From Nonomuraea pusilla (GTDB taxonomy: Bacteria > Actinomycetota > Actinomycetes > Streptosporangiales > Streptosporangiaceae), in the NCBI RefSeq assembly GCF_900109355.1, contig NZ_FOBF01000002.1, forward strand, positions 186,001-250,000: a DNA stretch of 64,000 nt, written 5' to 3'. Positions within the stretch are counted from its first letter, which is position 1. Each line of letters opens with the position of its first letter. Below are positions 34,868-43,138 of the stretch, in pieces. The position numbers and the translations under genes were made by a program. The notes under the pieces were generated by a model. The model did no database searches and was not told where the DNA came from. It saw only the letters and a program-made list of their open reading frames with translations.

Positions 34868-35770
34868 TCAGTCGGTGGAGTCGAGGAAGCCGCCAACCAC
34901 CTGGAGGTAGAGCTCTTCCTCCTCGATGTGCGGCATGTGACTGGAGTGCTCGAACAGCTCCCAGCGGACGTCGGGGATGCGGTCCGCGAAGGGCTGCACG
35001 GTGCGAGGGGTGGCCTCGTCGTGCCGGCCTGAGACGAGCAGGGTGGGAACGGTGATCCGGTCCAGCCGGTCGACGACCGACCAGTCCTTGAGCGTGCCGA
35101 CGACGTGGAACTCGCTCGGCCCGTTCATGGTGTGGTACACCGTCGGGTCGGCGGCGGTCTTGGCGTCGCTGGCGAGCACCTCGGGCGGGTTGGGCACGAC
35201 GGTGCAGACGTGGCGGGCGTTGAAGACCTTCTCGGCCGCCCGGTACCCGGGGCTGTCGGTGGTCCCGGCCGCCTCGTGCTCCCGCAGGGTGCGTTCGACG
35301 TCGGGCGGGAGCTGCGACCGCAGCCGGTCGCACTCCTCGCGCCACAGCCCCATGGAGGCGGGCGAGTCGGCGATGACCAGTCCGCGCAGGCCGGACGGCG
35401 CCCGTACGGCGTGCTCGGCGGCGAGCATCCCGCCCCAGGACTGCCCGAGCAGGTGGTAGCGCCCGGCGATCCCGAGGTGGGCGAGCAGGTTGTCCAGCTC
35501 GTCGAGGAAGAGCCGGACGGTCCAGAAGTCGGCGCCCCTGCCGGGCAGGTGGGTGGACAGGCCCACCCCGATCTGGTCGTAGTGGACGACGGCCCGCCCC
35601 TGCTCGGCGAGGCGGGCGATGCGCAGCGTGTAGTCGTGGGCCGCGCCCGGCCCGCCGTGGAGCACCACCAGGGGCGTCTTGGGGGAGTCGAGGTCGCCGG
35701 TCACCCGGTACCAGGTGTGCCATTCGCCGAAGGGGGCGAGCCCCTGCACGTTCGACTCGGGAATGGCCAA
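34868..35770 (-). CDS. S33-family proline iminopeptidase-like hydrolase
   Basis: The 300-residue alpha/beta hydrolase has the S33 signature HGGPG at 38-42, the nucleophile Ser111 in GQSWGGM, and later Asp and His candidates in GRHDEATP and SSHMPH. The family removes N-terminal proline or other residues from short peptides. There is no signal peptide, so it acts in the cytoplasm. The start is TTG 35770, five bases after GGAGG. It heads the peptide-importer operon, so imported peptides would be cleaved at once. Confidence 0.92.
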   Translation of the reverse strand: MAIPESNVQGLAPFGEWHTWYRVTGDLDSPKTPLVVLHGGPGAAHDYTLRIARLAEQGRAVVHYDQIGVGLSTHLPGRGADFWTVRLFLDELDNLLAHLGIAGRYHLLGQSWGGMLAAEHAVRAPSGLRGLVIADSPASMGLWREECDRLRSQLPPDVERTLREHEAAGTTDSPGYRAAEKVFNARHVCTVVPNPPEVLASDAKTAADPTVYHTMNGPSEFHVVGTLKDWSVVDRLDRITVPTLLVSGRHDEATPRTVQPFADRIPDVRWELFEHSSHMPHIEEEELYLQVVGGFLDSTD

Positions 35771-35824
35771 GGGAACCTCCGGCGGGGGGATGGGGGGTGA
35801 AGGTCTGCCACCAGATGAGACAGA

Positions 35825-35842
35825 TGTCCGTTGTGTGGGACA
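35825..35842. promoter_or_regulatory. Inverted repeat TGTCC-N8-GGACA
   Basis: This dyad lies between the divergent peptide operon and the GntR-type gene. It may be the regulator's site. The short arms make it a weak candidate. Confidence 0.35.
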
Positions 35843-36062
35843 CAGCATATGGATAAATGGCCTGGACACAAGACCTTTTCTGTCCCCGCCTGGTCGGATA
35901 GGGTGCACATCACGTTCCGCCCTCAGAAAGGACCTTTCCCTGACCGCCCGGATCCCGGCCGAGGACCCCCGGCCGACCCCGCGACCCCGGCCTGACCGGC
36001 CGGACCAGCCGGCCTCCCGGCCGCAGGCGGGCGGCGACCCGCCCGCCGACGACCTCGCCCGC

Positions 36063-36833
36063 GTGCTCGGCCGGATGCTCGACGGCGACCGCCCGCCCGG
36101 CGCGCTCGGCCCCGTCCGCGTCCCCTCGGTGGCGACCGAGGTGGCCGACCGCCTCATGACGGCGATCGCGATCGGCGACTACCTCCCGGGCGAGCGGCTG
36201 CCGGGCGAGCGCGAGCTCGCCGCCCTCCTCGACGTCAGCAGGGCCACGATCCGCGAGGCGATCGGCCGCCTGCAGGCCGTCGGCATCGTCGAGATCAGGC
36301 GCGGGCGCACCGGCGGCGCGTACGTCCGGACGAGCTGGACCGAGGCGACCGCGCCCGCCGTGCGGCGCGTGCTCGCGCCGCGCTGGCCCGAGCTGGAGCA
36401 GCTCTTCGACCTGCGCGGCCTCGTCGAGGGCATGGCCGCGAGGGCCGCCGCGCAGCGCCGCACCGACGAGCACCTCGACGCGATGGGCCGCGCCCTCGAC
36501 GCCTACGCGGGGGCCGCCACCCTGGCGGAGGAGCAGACGGCCGACGGAGCCTTCCACGCGGCCGTGGTCGCGGCCGCGGGCAACCCCCAGCTCGACGCGC
36601 TCTCGCGTGACCTGCTGACGCGGGTCAGCCTCGGCTTCCCCGTGGAACCGTACGGCGAGGACGACCCGCAGGCCTACCGGCAGGCGCTGGGCGAGCACCG
36701 CGCGATGTACGAGGCGATCCGCGACGGCGACGCCGAGCGGGCCGGGTCCATCGCCGAACGCCACTTCACGCTGACGGCCGACGTCATGCGCGCGATGCTC
36801 GAACGCAGCCTCAGCGACCCTCGAGGTACCTGA
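36063..36833 (+). CDS. GntR-family regulator (FadR/FCD type)
   Basis: The 256-residue regulator has a winged helix-turn-helix: VADRLMTAIAIGDYLPGERLPGERELAALLDVSRATIREAI (in parts), followed by the wing EIRRGRTGGAYV. A helical FCD domain contains LRGLVEGMAARAA and FHAAVVAAAGN, then EHRAMYEAIRDGD. FCD domains bind small carboxylic ligands, often with a metal. It is divergent from the peptide operon and probably controls it. GTG 36063 gives a normal family length. An upstream CTG at 35940 with AGAAAGGA before it is an alternative. Its 3' end overlaps the convergent M17 gene by 23 bp. Confidence 0.88.
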   Translation: MLGRMLDGDRPPGALGPVRVPSVATEVADRLMTAIAIGDYLPGERLPGERELAALLDVSRATIREAIGRLQAVGIVEIRRGRTGGAYVRTSWTEATAPAVRRVLAPRWPELEQLFDLRGLVEGMAARAAAQRRTDEHLDAMGRALDAYAGAATLAEEQTADGAFHAAVVAAAGNPQLDALSRDLLTRVSLGFPVEPYGEDDPQAYRQALGEHRAMYEAIRDGDAERAGSIAERHFTLTADVMRAMLERSLSDPRGT

Positions 36834-38199
36834 TCAGCGTCCTGACCATCGCGCCGGTGGCGCCCGCGGGGCCGAGGTCGGTGGCGCTGTCCAGGTAGGC
36901 CGTGGTCGCGACGTCCAGGTGCGCCCACGGCACGCCGCCGGTGAAGTTCTCCAGGAACAGCGCGGCCAGGATCACGTCGGCGTGCGCCCCGCCGTCGTTC
37001 TTGAAGTCCGCCACGTCCGACTTCAGGCGTTCCAGGTACGGCCGCCACATCGGCATCTCCCAGACGGGCTCGCCCGTCTCCTCCGCGGCCTCGGTCAGCG
37101 CCCCGAGCAGGGCGCGGTCGTTGCCGAGCAGGCCGGTGATGTCCTCGCCGAGCGCGTGCATGACCGAGTAGGTGAGGGTGGCGGCGTCGACGATGGCGTC
37201 GGGACGGCGTTCGGCCAGGTAGGCGAGGGCGTCGGCCAGGACCAGCCGCCCCTCGGCGTCGGTGTCGGCCACCTCGGTGGTGATGCCGTTGCGGTGGCGC
37301 AGCACGTCGCCGGGGCGGGTGGCCGACCCGCTCACCATGTTCTCGGCGGCCGGCACCACCGCGACGACGCCGGTGCGAAGGCCGAGCCGGGCCGCGGCGC
37401 GGACCACGGCGAGCATGGTGGCGCCGCCCGCCATGTCGCTCTTCATCGTCGCCATCGCCTTCTGGCTCTTGATGCCGAGGCCGCCCGCGTCGAAGGTGAT
37501 GCCCTTGCCCGCCAGCCCGACCAGGCCGCCCCCGTCGCCGGGGTAGCCGACCTCGATCAGGCACGGCGGGTTCGCGCTGGCCGCGCCGACGCCGAGGATG
37601 CCGCCGAAGCCGCCCGCGCGCAGGTCGTCCGCGGTGAGGACACGCGCGTCCAGCCCCGCCTCCGCGGCCATCTCCACCGCGCGGGCGGCGAGGTCCGCGG
37701 GGACGAGGTCGCCGGCGGGGGTGTTGACGAGGTCGCGGGTGAACGTCACGGCCTCGGCCACCACCTCGGCGCGGGCGACGGCGGCGCGGTCCTCCGCGGT
37801 GCCGGGGGCGAGCAGGACCAGGCGGCCGACCGGGCGGTCCTGGGGGGAGCTCTTGTAGCGGTCGAACCGGTAGCCGCCGAGGCGTACCCCCTCGACGACG
37901 GCCGCGGGATGCGGCAGGGCCACGGCCACCGCGCCGAACCCGGCCATCCTGGACGCCGCGTGCCCCACCGCCCGCCGCACGGCGCGCTCGTCGGCGTCCG
38001 CCTCCAGGCCGATCAGCAGGACGGCGCCGGCGCGGAAGCGGTCACCTTCGCGGCGCGGCACCAGCAGCTCCTCGCCCGGCCGGCCGGCGAAACCGGCGCG
38101 GTGAAGCTCGAAACCCAGCTCCGCGCCCGCCGAGGCGGGCAGGACGAGCAGGTCCGCGCCGGCGTCCGCGGGCGCGTGGGGGGAGAAGGACACCTCCAC
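36811..38199 (-). CDS. M17 leucyl aminopeptidase-family protein
   Basis: The 462-residue protein has an N-terminal alpha/beta domain and a C-terminal catalytic domain with the two-metal ligands: KGITFDAGG (Lys, Asp), MKSDMAGGA (Asp) and DTDAEGRL (Asp, Glu and catalytic Arg). The family signature is NTDAEGRL; here Asn is Asp, next to the metal site. The enzyme releases N-terminal residues from peptides in the cytoplasm. Its place beside the peptide importer and S33 peptidase suggests one peptide-use locus. The start is GTG 38199. Confidence 0.94.
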   Translation of the reverse strand: MEVSFSPHAPADAGADLLVLPASAGAELGFELHRAGFAGRPGEELLVPRREGDRFRAGAVLLIGLEADADERAVRRAVGHAASRMAGFGAVAVALPHPAAVVEGVRLGGYRFDRYKSSPQDRPVGRLVLLAPGTAEDRAAVARAEVVAEAVTFTRDLVNTPAGDLVPADLAARAVEMAAEAGLDARVLTADDLRAGGFGGILGVGAASANPPCLIEVGYPGDGGGLVGLAGKGITFDAGGLGIKSQKAMATMKSDMAGGATMLAVVRAAARLGLRTGVVAVVPAAENMVSGSATRPGDVLRHRNGITTEVADTDAEGRLVLADALAYLAERRPDAIVDAATLTYSVMHALGEDITGLLGNDRALLGALTEAAEETGEPVWEMPMWRPYLERLKSDVADFKNDGGAHADVILAALFLENFTGGVPWAHLDVATTAYLDSATDLGPAGATGAMVRTLIRYLEGR

Positions 38200-38291
38200 G
38201 AGGCACTCCTAACGGGGGGACGTACGAAATGGTCCGTTGAGTGAACCATAAATACGCCCTCGCTGACCAGGGGCGTTTCGCCGGATCCGCG

Positions 38292-39170
38292 TCACTCCTG
38301 CGGGAGCAGGCGGGCCAGCTGGCGGGCGTTGACCTGCGCGTGGTCCCGGTAGCAGTTGTTCATCAGCACGTGCGTCGTGCCGGCGTCCTCGGCCAGGCGG
38401 CGCAGCCTGGGCGCCCACTCCCGCAGTTCCTCCTCGCGGTAGAGGTAGCCGAAGCGTTCGTGGACGTCCTTGCTGGTCCACTTGTCGGAGTGGCCGTGGA
38501 AGCGGACGACGGCCAGGTCGGCGGTGGCGGCGAGGACGGGCGGGATGGAGTCGGGGTAGCCCTGCGGCATGTCCACGCTGACGTACGGCAGGCCGTAGGA
38601 GGTGAGGAAGTCGAGGGTCTCGGCCCGGTTGTCCTCGGTCATCCAGGTGTGGTTGCGGAACTCGACGCAGAGGGGCAGGGGCGCGCAGCGGGCCTTGCAC
38701 TCCAGGATGTAGTGGCGGTTGCGCGCCCCGATGGGGAACCAGCGGGGGAACTGGAAGAGGATGGCGCCGAGCCGGCCGGCCTCGTGCAGGGGCGCGCAGG
38801 CGGCGAGGAAGCGTTCCCACACCTCGTCCACCGCCCGCGGGTCCAGGTCGCGCAGGTAGAGGTTCTTCTTGCCGTTCCCGACGCGTTCGCGCAGGTCCTT
38901 GTACAGGGCCGACGGCCTGGTGGGGTGCTGGGTGAGCAGGGAGAACGCCTTGACGTCGAAGGTGAAGCCGGCAGGGGTGCGGTCGCGCCACAGCTCGACG
39001 GTGCTCTGGGCGGGCGGGGCGTAGTAGGTGGAGTCGACCTCGACCAGCGGGAACTGGCCGGCGTAGTAGGCCAGCCGGTCGCGCGGAGTGGTGACGTCGT
39101 CGGGGTACCAGCCGGACTCGAGCAGGGTTCTGTCGGTCCAGGAAGCGGTTCCCACCAGGATGCGGCCCAT
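38292..39170 (-). CDS. DUF72-family protein
   Basis: The 292-residue protein shows the DUF72 TIM-barrel landmarks. It starts ILVGTASWTDRTLLESGWYP, continues YAGQFPLVEVDSTYYAPP and FTFDVKAFSLLTQHPTRP, then has CVEFRNHTWM and VRFHGHSDKW. No biochemical function is established that I can name. The ATG at 39170 is chosen because the GRILVGT strand must follow directly. It is probably the last gene of a leftward group with the propeller protein, MFS transporter and phosphatase. Confidence 0.93.
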   Translation of the reverse strand: MGRILVGTASWTDRTLLESGWYPDDVTTPRDRLAYYAGQFPLVEVDSTYYAPPAQSTVELWRDRTPAGFTFDVKAFSLLTQHPTRPSALYKDLRERVGNGKKNLYLRDLDPRAVDEVWERFLAACAPLHEAGRLGAILFQFPRWFPIGARNRHYILECKARCAPLPLCVEFRNHTWMTEDNRAETLDFLTSYGLPYVSVDMPQGYPDSIPPVLAATADLAVVRFHGHSDKWTSKDVHERFGYLYREEELREWAPRLRRLAEDAGTTHVLMNNCYRDHAQVNARQLARLLPQE

Positions 39171-39238
39171 GTGAACCCCGTACCCGCTGAGGGCGGCGGC
39201 GTGCCCGCCGCGGCACAGCTCGGCGAGCACGCCGGGCG

Positions 39239-40204
39239 TCAGCGGACGGCCACGGGGGAGGACGCCCCGCGAACCAGCAGGGACGGGGCGCCGCCGCCGT
39301 CGGCGGGCACCGACCACACGTCGCGGCCCTTGGCGTACATCACGGTGCGCCCGTCGAGCCAGGCGGCCTGGTCGTCCACGCTGTCCCGCTCGGCGAGCGG
39401 CGTCTCGCGCATGGTGGCCAGGTCGAGCACGTGCAGCCGCCAGGGCCGGTCGGGGTCGTCGGAGACGCGCTTCTTGAACACGAGCCGGGTGCCGTCGGGC
39501 GACAGGGACGGGCACTCGGCGTTCTCCCTGAGCGTGCGCGCCCGCCACGCGCCGTAGTCGCCCTCCACCAGGTAGGTCTTGCCCTTGGTCGCGACGGTGG
39601 CGTAGAAGCGGTTGTCGTCGGGGGCGAAGGTGACGCCCCAGTAGTTGACGTCGGCGGCGTGGTAGCGGCGCCCGCCGAGCGTGAGCGGGATGTCCTCCAT
39701 GTTGGTGACGGCGTAGCCGGTGCGGGTGTCGAGGATGCCGGTCCAGGTGGAGAAGCCGCCCTGGTTGTACGAGTCCCCGGTGACGAAGACGGTCCAGGAC
39801 ACCATCCGGCCGCTGGCCGACACCCTGGCCCGGTTCGGGACGCCGGCGAGCTCGACGCGCCGGGTCTGACGCAGGGAGCGGTCGAGGATCAGGGCGTCGG
39901 TCGTGGTGACGGGCCCGGGCCGGGCGACCAGGCACACCGAGACGCCGCCGCCGGTGGAGAAACGGTCGCAGCGCGGCCCGTCGGCGGTGGGCGGGGCGGA
40001 GGGACGGTCGAGGGGCACCCGGGCGACCCGGCCGTCGGCGGCGCGGAACATGAGCTGCCCCGGGGCGACGGGGGACGCCGTGGCGGCCGTCCCGTCGGTC
40101 CCGGCGGGGTCGCGCCGGGCGCTCCACGCGGCGTACCCGGTGGCGGCGCCGCCCAGCAGAACGACGGCGGCGGCCAGCACCGCCGCGCGCCCGGCCCGCC
40201 TCAC
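39239..40204 (-). CDS. Membrane-anchored beta-propeller protein (TolB-like)
   Basis: The 321-residue protein has one N-terminal membrane helix (about 6-26, AAVLAAAVVLLGGAATGYAA) and no lipobox Cys, so it is anchored with the rest outside. The remainder reads as propeller blades with typical turns: SASGRMVSW, FAPDDNRFYAT, LSPDGTRLVFKK, WLDGRTVMY. No enzymatic motif is visible. GTG 40204 follows AGGGGAGG. It lies 52 bp after the MFS gene in the same direction. Confidence 0.82.
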   Translation of the reverse strand: MRRAGRAAVLAAAVVLLGGAATGYAAWSARRDPAGTDGTAATASPVAPGQLMFRAADGRVARVPLDRPSAPPTADGPRCDRFSTGGGVSVCLVARPGPVTTTDALILDRSLRQTRRVELAGVPNRARVSASGRMVSWTVFVTGDSYNQGGFSTWTGILDTRTGYAVTNMEDIPLTLGGRRYHAADVNYWGVTFAPDDNRFYATVATKGKTYLVEGDYGAWRARTLRENAECPSLSPDGTRLVFKKRVSDDPDRPWRLHVLDLATMRETPLAERDSVDDQAAWLDGRTVMYAKGRDVWSVPADGGGAPSLLVRGASSPVAVR

Positions 40205-40256
40205 GCGTCCTCCCCTCGGGCGGCGCCCCGGCGCGCCACGCGCCCGGCGGTCCTCC

Positions 40257-41519
40257 TCATGGTCCCTCCTCGCGACTGTTCTCCCGGGTGTTCTCGCGCG
40301 TGTTGTCACGGATGGGCCTGAGCACCGGCAGGACGGCCAGCGCGCAGGCGGCCAGGCCGGCCGTCATGGCGGTCAGGGCGAGGTCGCCGCCCCAGACCGT
40401 CCACAACGCCCCGAACAGGACGGACGACAGGGTGCGGGCGACCGCCTGCCCGGTCTGGAGCAGGGCCAGTCCGCTGGTGCGCAGGTGGGCGGGCAGCAGG
40501 GGACCGGCGACCGCCATGAGCACGCCGTCGGTGGCGGCGTAGAACGCGCCGTGCAGCAGCAGCACCGGGACGATCCAGCCGGGCCCGAGCAGCAGCACGC
40601 AGGCGGCGGCCAGCGCGGCGTGCCCGGCCAGGAAGACCGGCGCGCGGCCGGCCCGGTCGGCCAGCCGCCCGGCGGGCACGGCCAGCAGCAGGTAGGCGGC
40701 GCTGCTGCCGACGGGCAGCAGCGGGAAGACGGCCGGGTCGAGCCCGGCACGCTGCTGCAGCAGCAGGTAGACGAACGCGTCGCTGACGGTGACGAGCCCG
40801 AGCGCGGCGGCGGCCACGCACAGGCGGCGGAAGGAGGCCTGGCGCAGCAGCCCCGCGGCGGCCCGCAGCGACGCGGGCAGGCGGGGCCCGGCCGTCTCGC
40901 GCGGCTCGCGCACGTACAGGACGAGCAGCAGGACGCCGAGCGCGGCGGCGCAGAAGCTGGTGACGAACACCGCGTCGTACGCGCCGCCGGTGGCGGTGAG
41001 CACGGCGTAGGCGGCGAGCGGCCCGAGCAGGGCGCCGAAGGTGTCCATGGCCCGGTGCACGCCGAAGGCGTGGCCGAGCGCGCCGGGGGGCGCGCTGAGG
41101 GTGATGAGCGCGTCGCGCGGGGCGGTGCGCAGCCCCTTGCCGGTGCGGTCGGCGGCGATGACCGCGCCGAGCGCCGGCACAGAGCCGCCGGCGGCCAGCA
41201 GCCCGAGCTTGCACAGGGCGGACAGGCCGTAGCCGGCGCCCGCGACCAGCTTGCGGCGGCGCCACCGGTCCGCGAGCTGGCCCCCGGCGAGGCGGACCAG
41301 GGCGGTGACGCCCGTGTAGAGGCCGTCCAGGGCGCCGAACTGCAGCATGCTGAGCCCGAGCGAGAGCGTCAGGTACAGCGGCAGCACGGCGGTGACCATC
41401 TCGGAGGAGACGTCGGTGACGAGGCTGACCGCGCCGAGCGCGAGGACGTTGCCCGGCACCCGCCAGGAGAGCCGGGGCCGCGGGCGGGAGCCGCCCGCGG
41501 CCGTGTCGGAGACGTACAT
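40257..41519 (-). CDS. MFS transporter
   Basis: The 420-residue protein has about 12 membrane segments. The loop between helices 2 and 3 reads GGQLADRWRRRK, the usual MFS motif A, and a second copy, AGRLADRAGR, follows in the second half. An early SSEMVTAVLPLYL and DRTGKGLRTAPRDALI are typical of the exporter group often annotated as quinolone-resistance-like. The C-terminus ends in a short polar repeat (NTREN twice). It starts directly after the phosphatase stop (TAGATG), so the two are co-transcribed. Confidence 0.92.
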   Translation of the reverse strand: MYVSDTAAGGSRPRPRLSWRVPGNVLALGAVSLVTDVSSEMVTAVLPLYLTLSLGLSMLQFGALDGLYTGVTALVRLAGGQLADRWRRRKLVAGAGYGLSALCKLGLLAAGGSVPALGAVIAADRTGKGLRTAPRDALITLSAPPGALGHAFGVHRAMDTFGALLGPLAAYAVLTATGGAYDAVFVTSFCAAALGVLLLVLYVREPRETAGPRLPASLRAAAGLLRQASFRRLCVAAAALGLVTVSDAFVYLLLQQRAGLDPAVFPLLPVGSSAAYLLLAVPAGRLADRAGRAPVFLAGHAALAAACVLLLGPGWIVPVLLLHGAFYAATDGVLMAVAGPLLPAHLRTSGLALLQTGQAVARTLSSVLFGALWTVWGGDLALTAMTAGLAACALAVLPVLRPIRDNTRENTRENSREEGP

Positions 41520-42875
41520 CTAGTGGCAGGTGTAGGTGGGGCTGGTGTCCTTGACCGCGCCGTCGATGCCGACGAGCTGCCAGGAGAACGAGGTGGGGGC
41601 GAGGTTCAGCTTGAGCACCCCGTAGACGTCCTTGAGCCGCTTCTGGCTGTTGGGCTGGACGTTCTCGATGTTGTACGGGTCGGCGCCGCCCATGCCGCCG
41701 ATGACCTCGACGGGGCCCTTCGCGTCGGCCTGGCCGTCGGGGTTCTGCGGGGCGAAACGCTCGTAGTGGTGGTCGTGGCCGTTGAGCACGAGGTCGGCGC
41801 CGGCGGCGTACAGGGCCTGCCACGCGGGCCTGGAGGCGGGCTGGTTGCCGTGCTCGCCCGAGCTGAACAGCGGGTGGTGGAAGTAGGCGGCGACGCAGCG
41901 CCTGGTGTTGGCGGCGAGGTCGGCCTTGAGCCAGGTGAGCTGCGCGGAGTCGAGGTCGTTGGAGTCGAGCGCGACGAAGTGCCAGTCGCCGTGGTCGAAG
42001 CTGTAGTACGTCTTGCCCTGGGGCGTGGCCAGCGAGCCGAAGTAGGACTTGTACCCGGCGTAGACGCCGGCCGGGTCGTAGGTCTCGTGGTTGCCGGCCG
42101 CCGGGCGGGTCTTGCTCTTGAACCTGCCCCAGGTCTTGTCGTAGTACTTCGTGAAGTCGGTCAGGCGGGCGTCGTCGTACTGGTTGTCGCCCATCGTGAG
42201 GACGAACGCGGGGTTCATCGCCTCGACCTGGGCCGCCGTCTTGGGGTGGGCGCAGGAGGACGAGCTCGCGGTGCACTGGGCGGCGATGTCGCCGGCGGCG
42301 GCGACGGTGAACGCGTCGCCCGGGGTGACGGTCGGGGTGGGGGTGGGGGAGGAGCCGTCGTCGCCGTACACCTGGAACTCCCACAGGGAGTAGCCGTACG
42401 GGGTGCCCCGCTTGGTGCCGTACATGCGGACGTAGCGGCCCGAGCCGGAGACGGCCAGGTCGTCGACGCCGCCGTCGCCGGAGGTCGTGGTGTGGACGGT
42501 GGTCCAGGTGGAGGCGTCGTCGGACACCTGGATGGAGTACTCCTTGCCGTAGGCGGCCTCCCAGTGCAGCACGACGCGGCTGAGGTGGCGTACGGAGCCG
42601 AGGTCGATCCTGATCCACTGCGGGTCGCTGCCCTCGGCGGAGGCCCAGCGGGTGGTGGTGAGGTCGCCGTCGACGGCCTTGCCCGAGCTGTAGTCGGAGC
42701 CCTCCTTGGAGGAGGAGGCGGCCGGGCGGCCCTGCGACAGCAGGGTCTCCGCGGCCTCGGCCGGGCCCGTGAGGACGACCAGGCCGCCGGCGAGGGCGAC
42801 GGCGGCGGCGAGCGCGGCGACCGCGCGGCGGGGGACGGAGGGGCGGGCGGCGGGTGGGGGGAGGGGTGAAGACAT
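41520..42875 (-). CDS. Secreted metallophosphatase with F5/8-type carbohydrate-binding domain
   Basis: The 451-residue protein has a signal peptide (to about residue 41), then a discoidin/CBM32-type domain (about 45-172: GKAVDGDLTTTRWAS, WIRIDLGSV, ending LWEFQVYG), a short Ser/Thr/Pro linker, and a calcineurin-like phosphoesterase domain. The latter has the metal-binding blocks AGDIA, MGDNQYDD, GNHETYD, HHPLF and NGHDHHYERF. It is exported and probably cleaves phosphate esters on or near polysaccharides. The ATG at 42875 follows CAGGAGACAG. It is divergent from the chitosanase gene across the region with two CsnR-type palindromes. Confidence 0.93.
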   Translation of the reverse strand: MSSPLPPPAARPSVPRRAVAALAAAVALAGGLVVLTGPAEAAETLLSQGRPAASSSKEGSDYSSGKAVDGDLTTTRWASAEGSDPQWIRIDLGSVRHLSRVVLHWEAAYGKEYSIQVSDDASTWTTVHTTTSGDGGVDDLAVSGSGRYVRMYGTKRGTPYGYSLWEFQVYGDDGSSPTPTPTVTPGDAFTVAAAGDIAAQCTASSSSCAHPKTAAQVEAMNPAFVLTMGDNQYDDARLTDFTKYYDKTWGRFKSKTRPAAGNHETYDPAGVYAGYKSYFGSLATPQGKTYYSFDHGDWHFVALDSNDLDSAQLTWLKADLAANTRRCVAAYFHHPLFSSGEHGNQPASRPAWQALYAAGADLVLNGHDHHYERFAPQNPDGQADAKGPVEVIGGMGGADPYNIENVQPNSQKRLKDVYGVLKLNLAPTSFSWQLVGIDGAVKDTSPTYTCH

Positions 42876-43043
42876 GCGCTGTCTCCTGGGGGAGGAGGGT
42901 GGGCACGGCGCTCGTGCCGCGCCGCGGCGGCGTGCGGCCGGGTCAGCAGAGGTGCCTTTCACTGAGCGCGTCACGCCCTCGGGGGGCGCCGCGCCAAGCC
43001 GCTCACCCGGCATGCTGGCAGCGGCGCGGGGGCCTGTCAACAC

Positions 43044-43062
43044 GTTAGGAAGGTTTCCTAAC
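43044..43062. promoter_or_regulatory. CsnR-type palindrome, box 1
   Basis: GTTAGGAAGGTTTCCTAAC is a near-perfect palindrome just upstream of the -35 region of the chitosanase promoter. It closely resembles the operator class known for CsnR repressors of chitosanase genes in Streptomyces and relatives. Confidence 0.8.
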
Positions 43063-43067
43063 TACGG

Positions 43068-43096
43068 TTGACGATCGTGATGTTGTTCGTTAGGAA
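43068..43096 (+). promoter_or_regulatory. Chitosanase promoter (TTGACG-N17-TAGGAA)
   Basis: TTGACG at 43068-43073 is spaced exactly 17 bp from TAGGAA at 43091-43096. The -10 box lies inside palindrome box 2, and the -35 box lies just after box 1, so a bound repressor would block it. Confidence 0.7.
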
Positions 43097-43107
43097 GGTT
43101 TCCTAAC
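43089..43107. promoter_or_regulatory. CsnR-type palindrome, box 2
   Basis: An identical 19-bp copy of box 1, with centres 45 bp apart. It covers the -10 box of the chitosanase promoter. Confidence 0.8.
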
Positions 43108-43138
43108 CTCCGTGCGCTCCGACCCCCGAGGAGACCCC

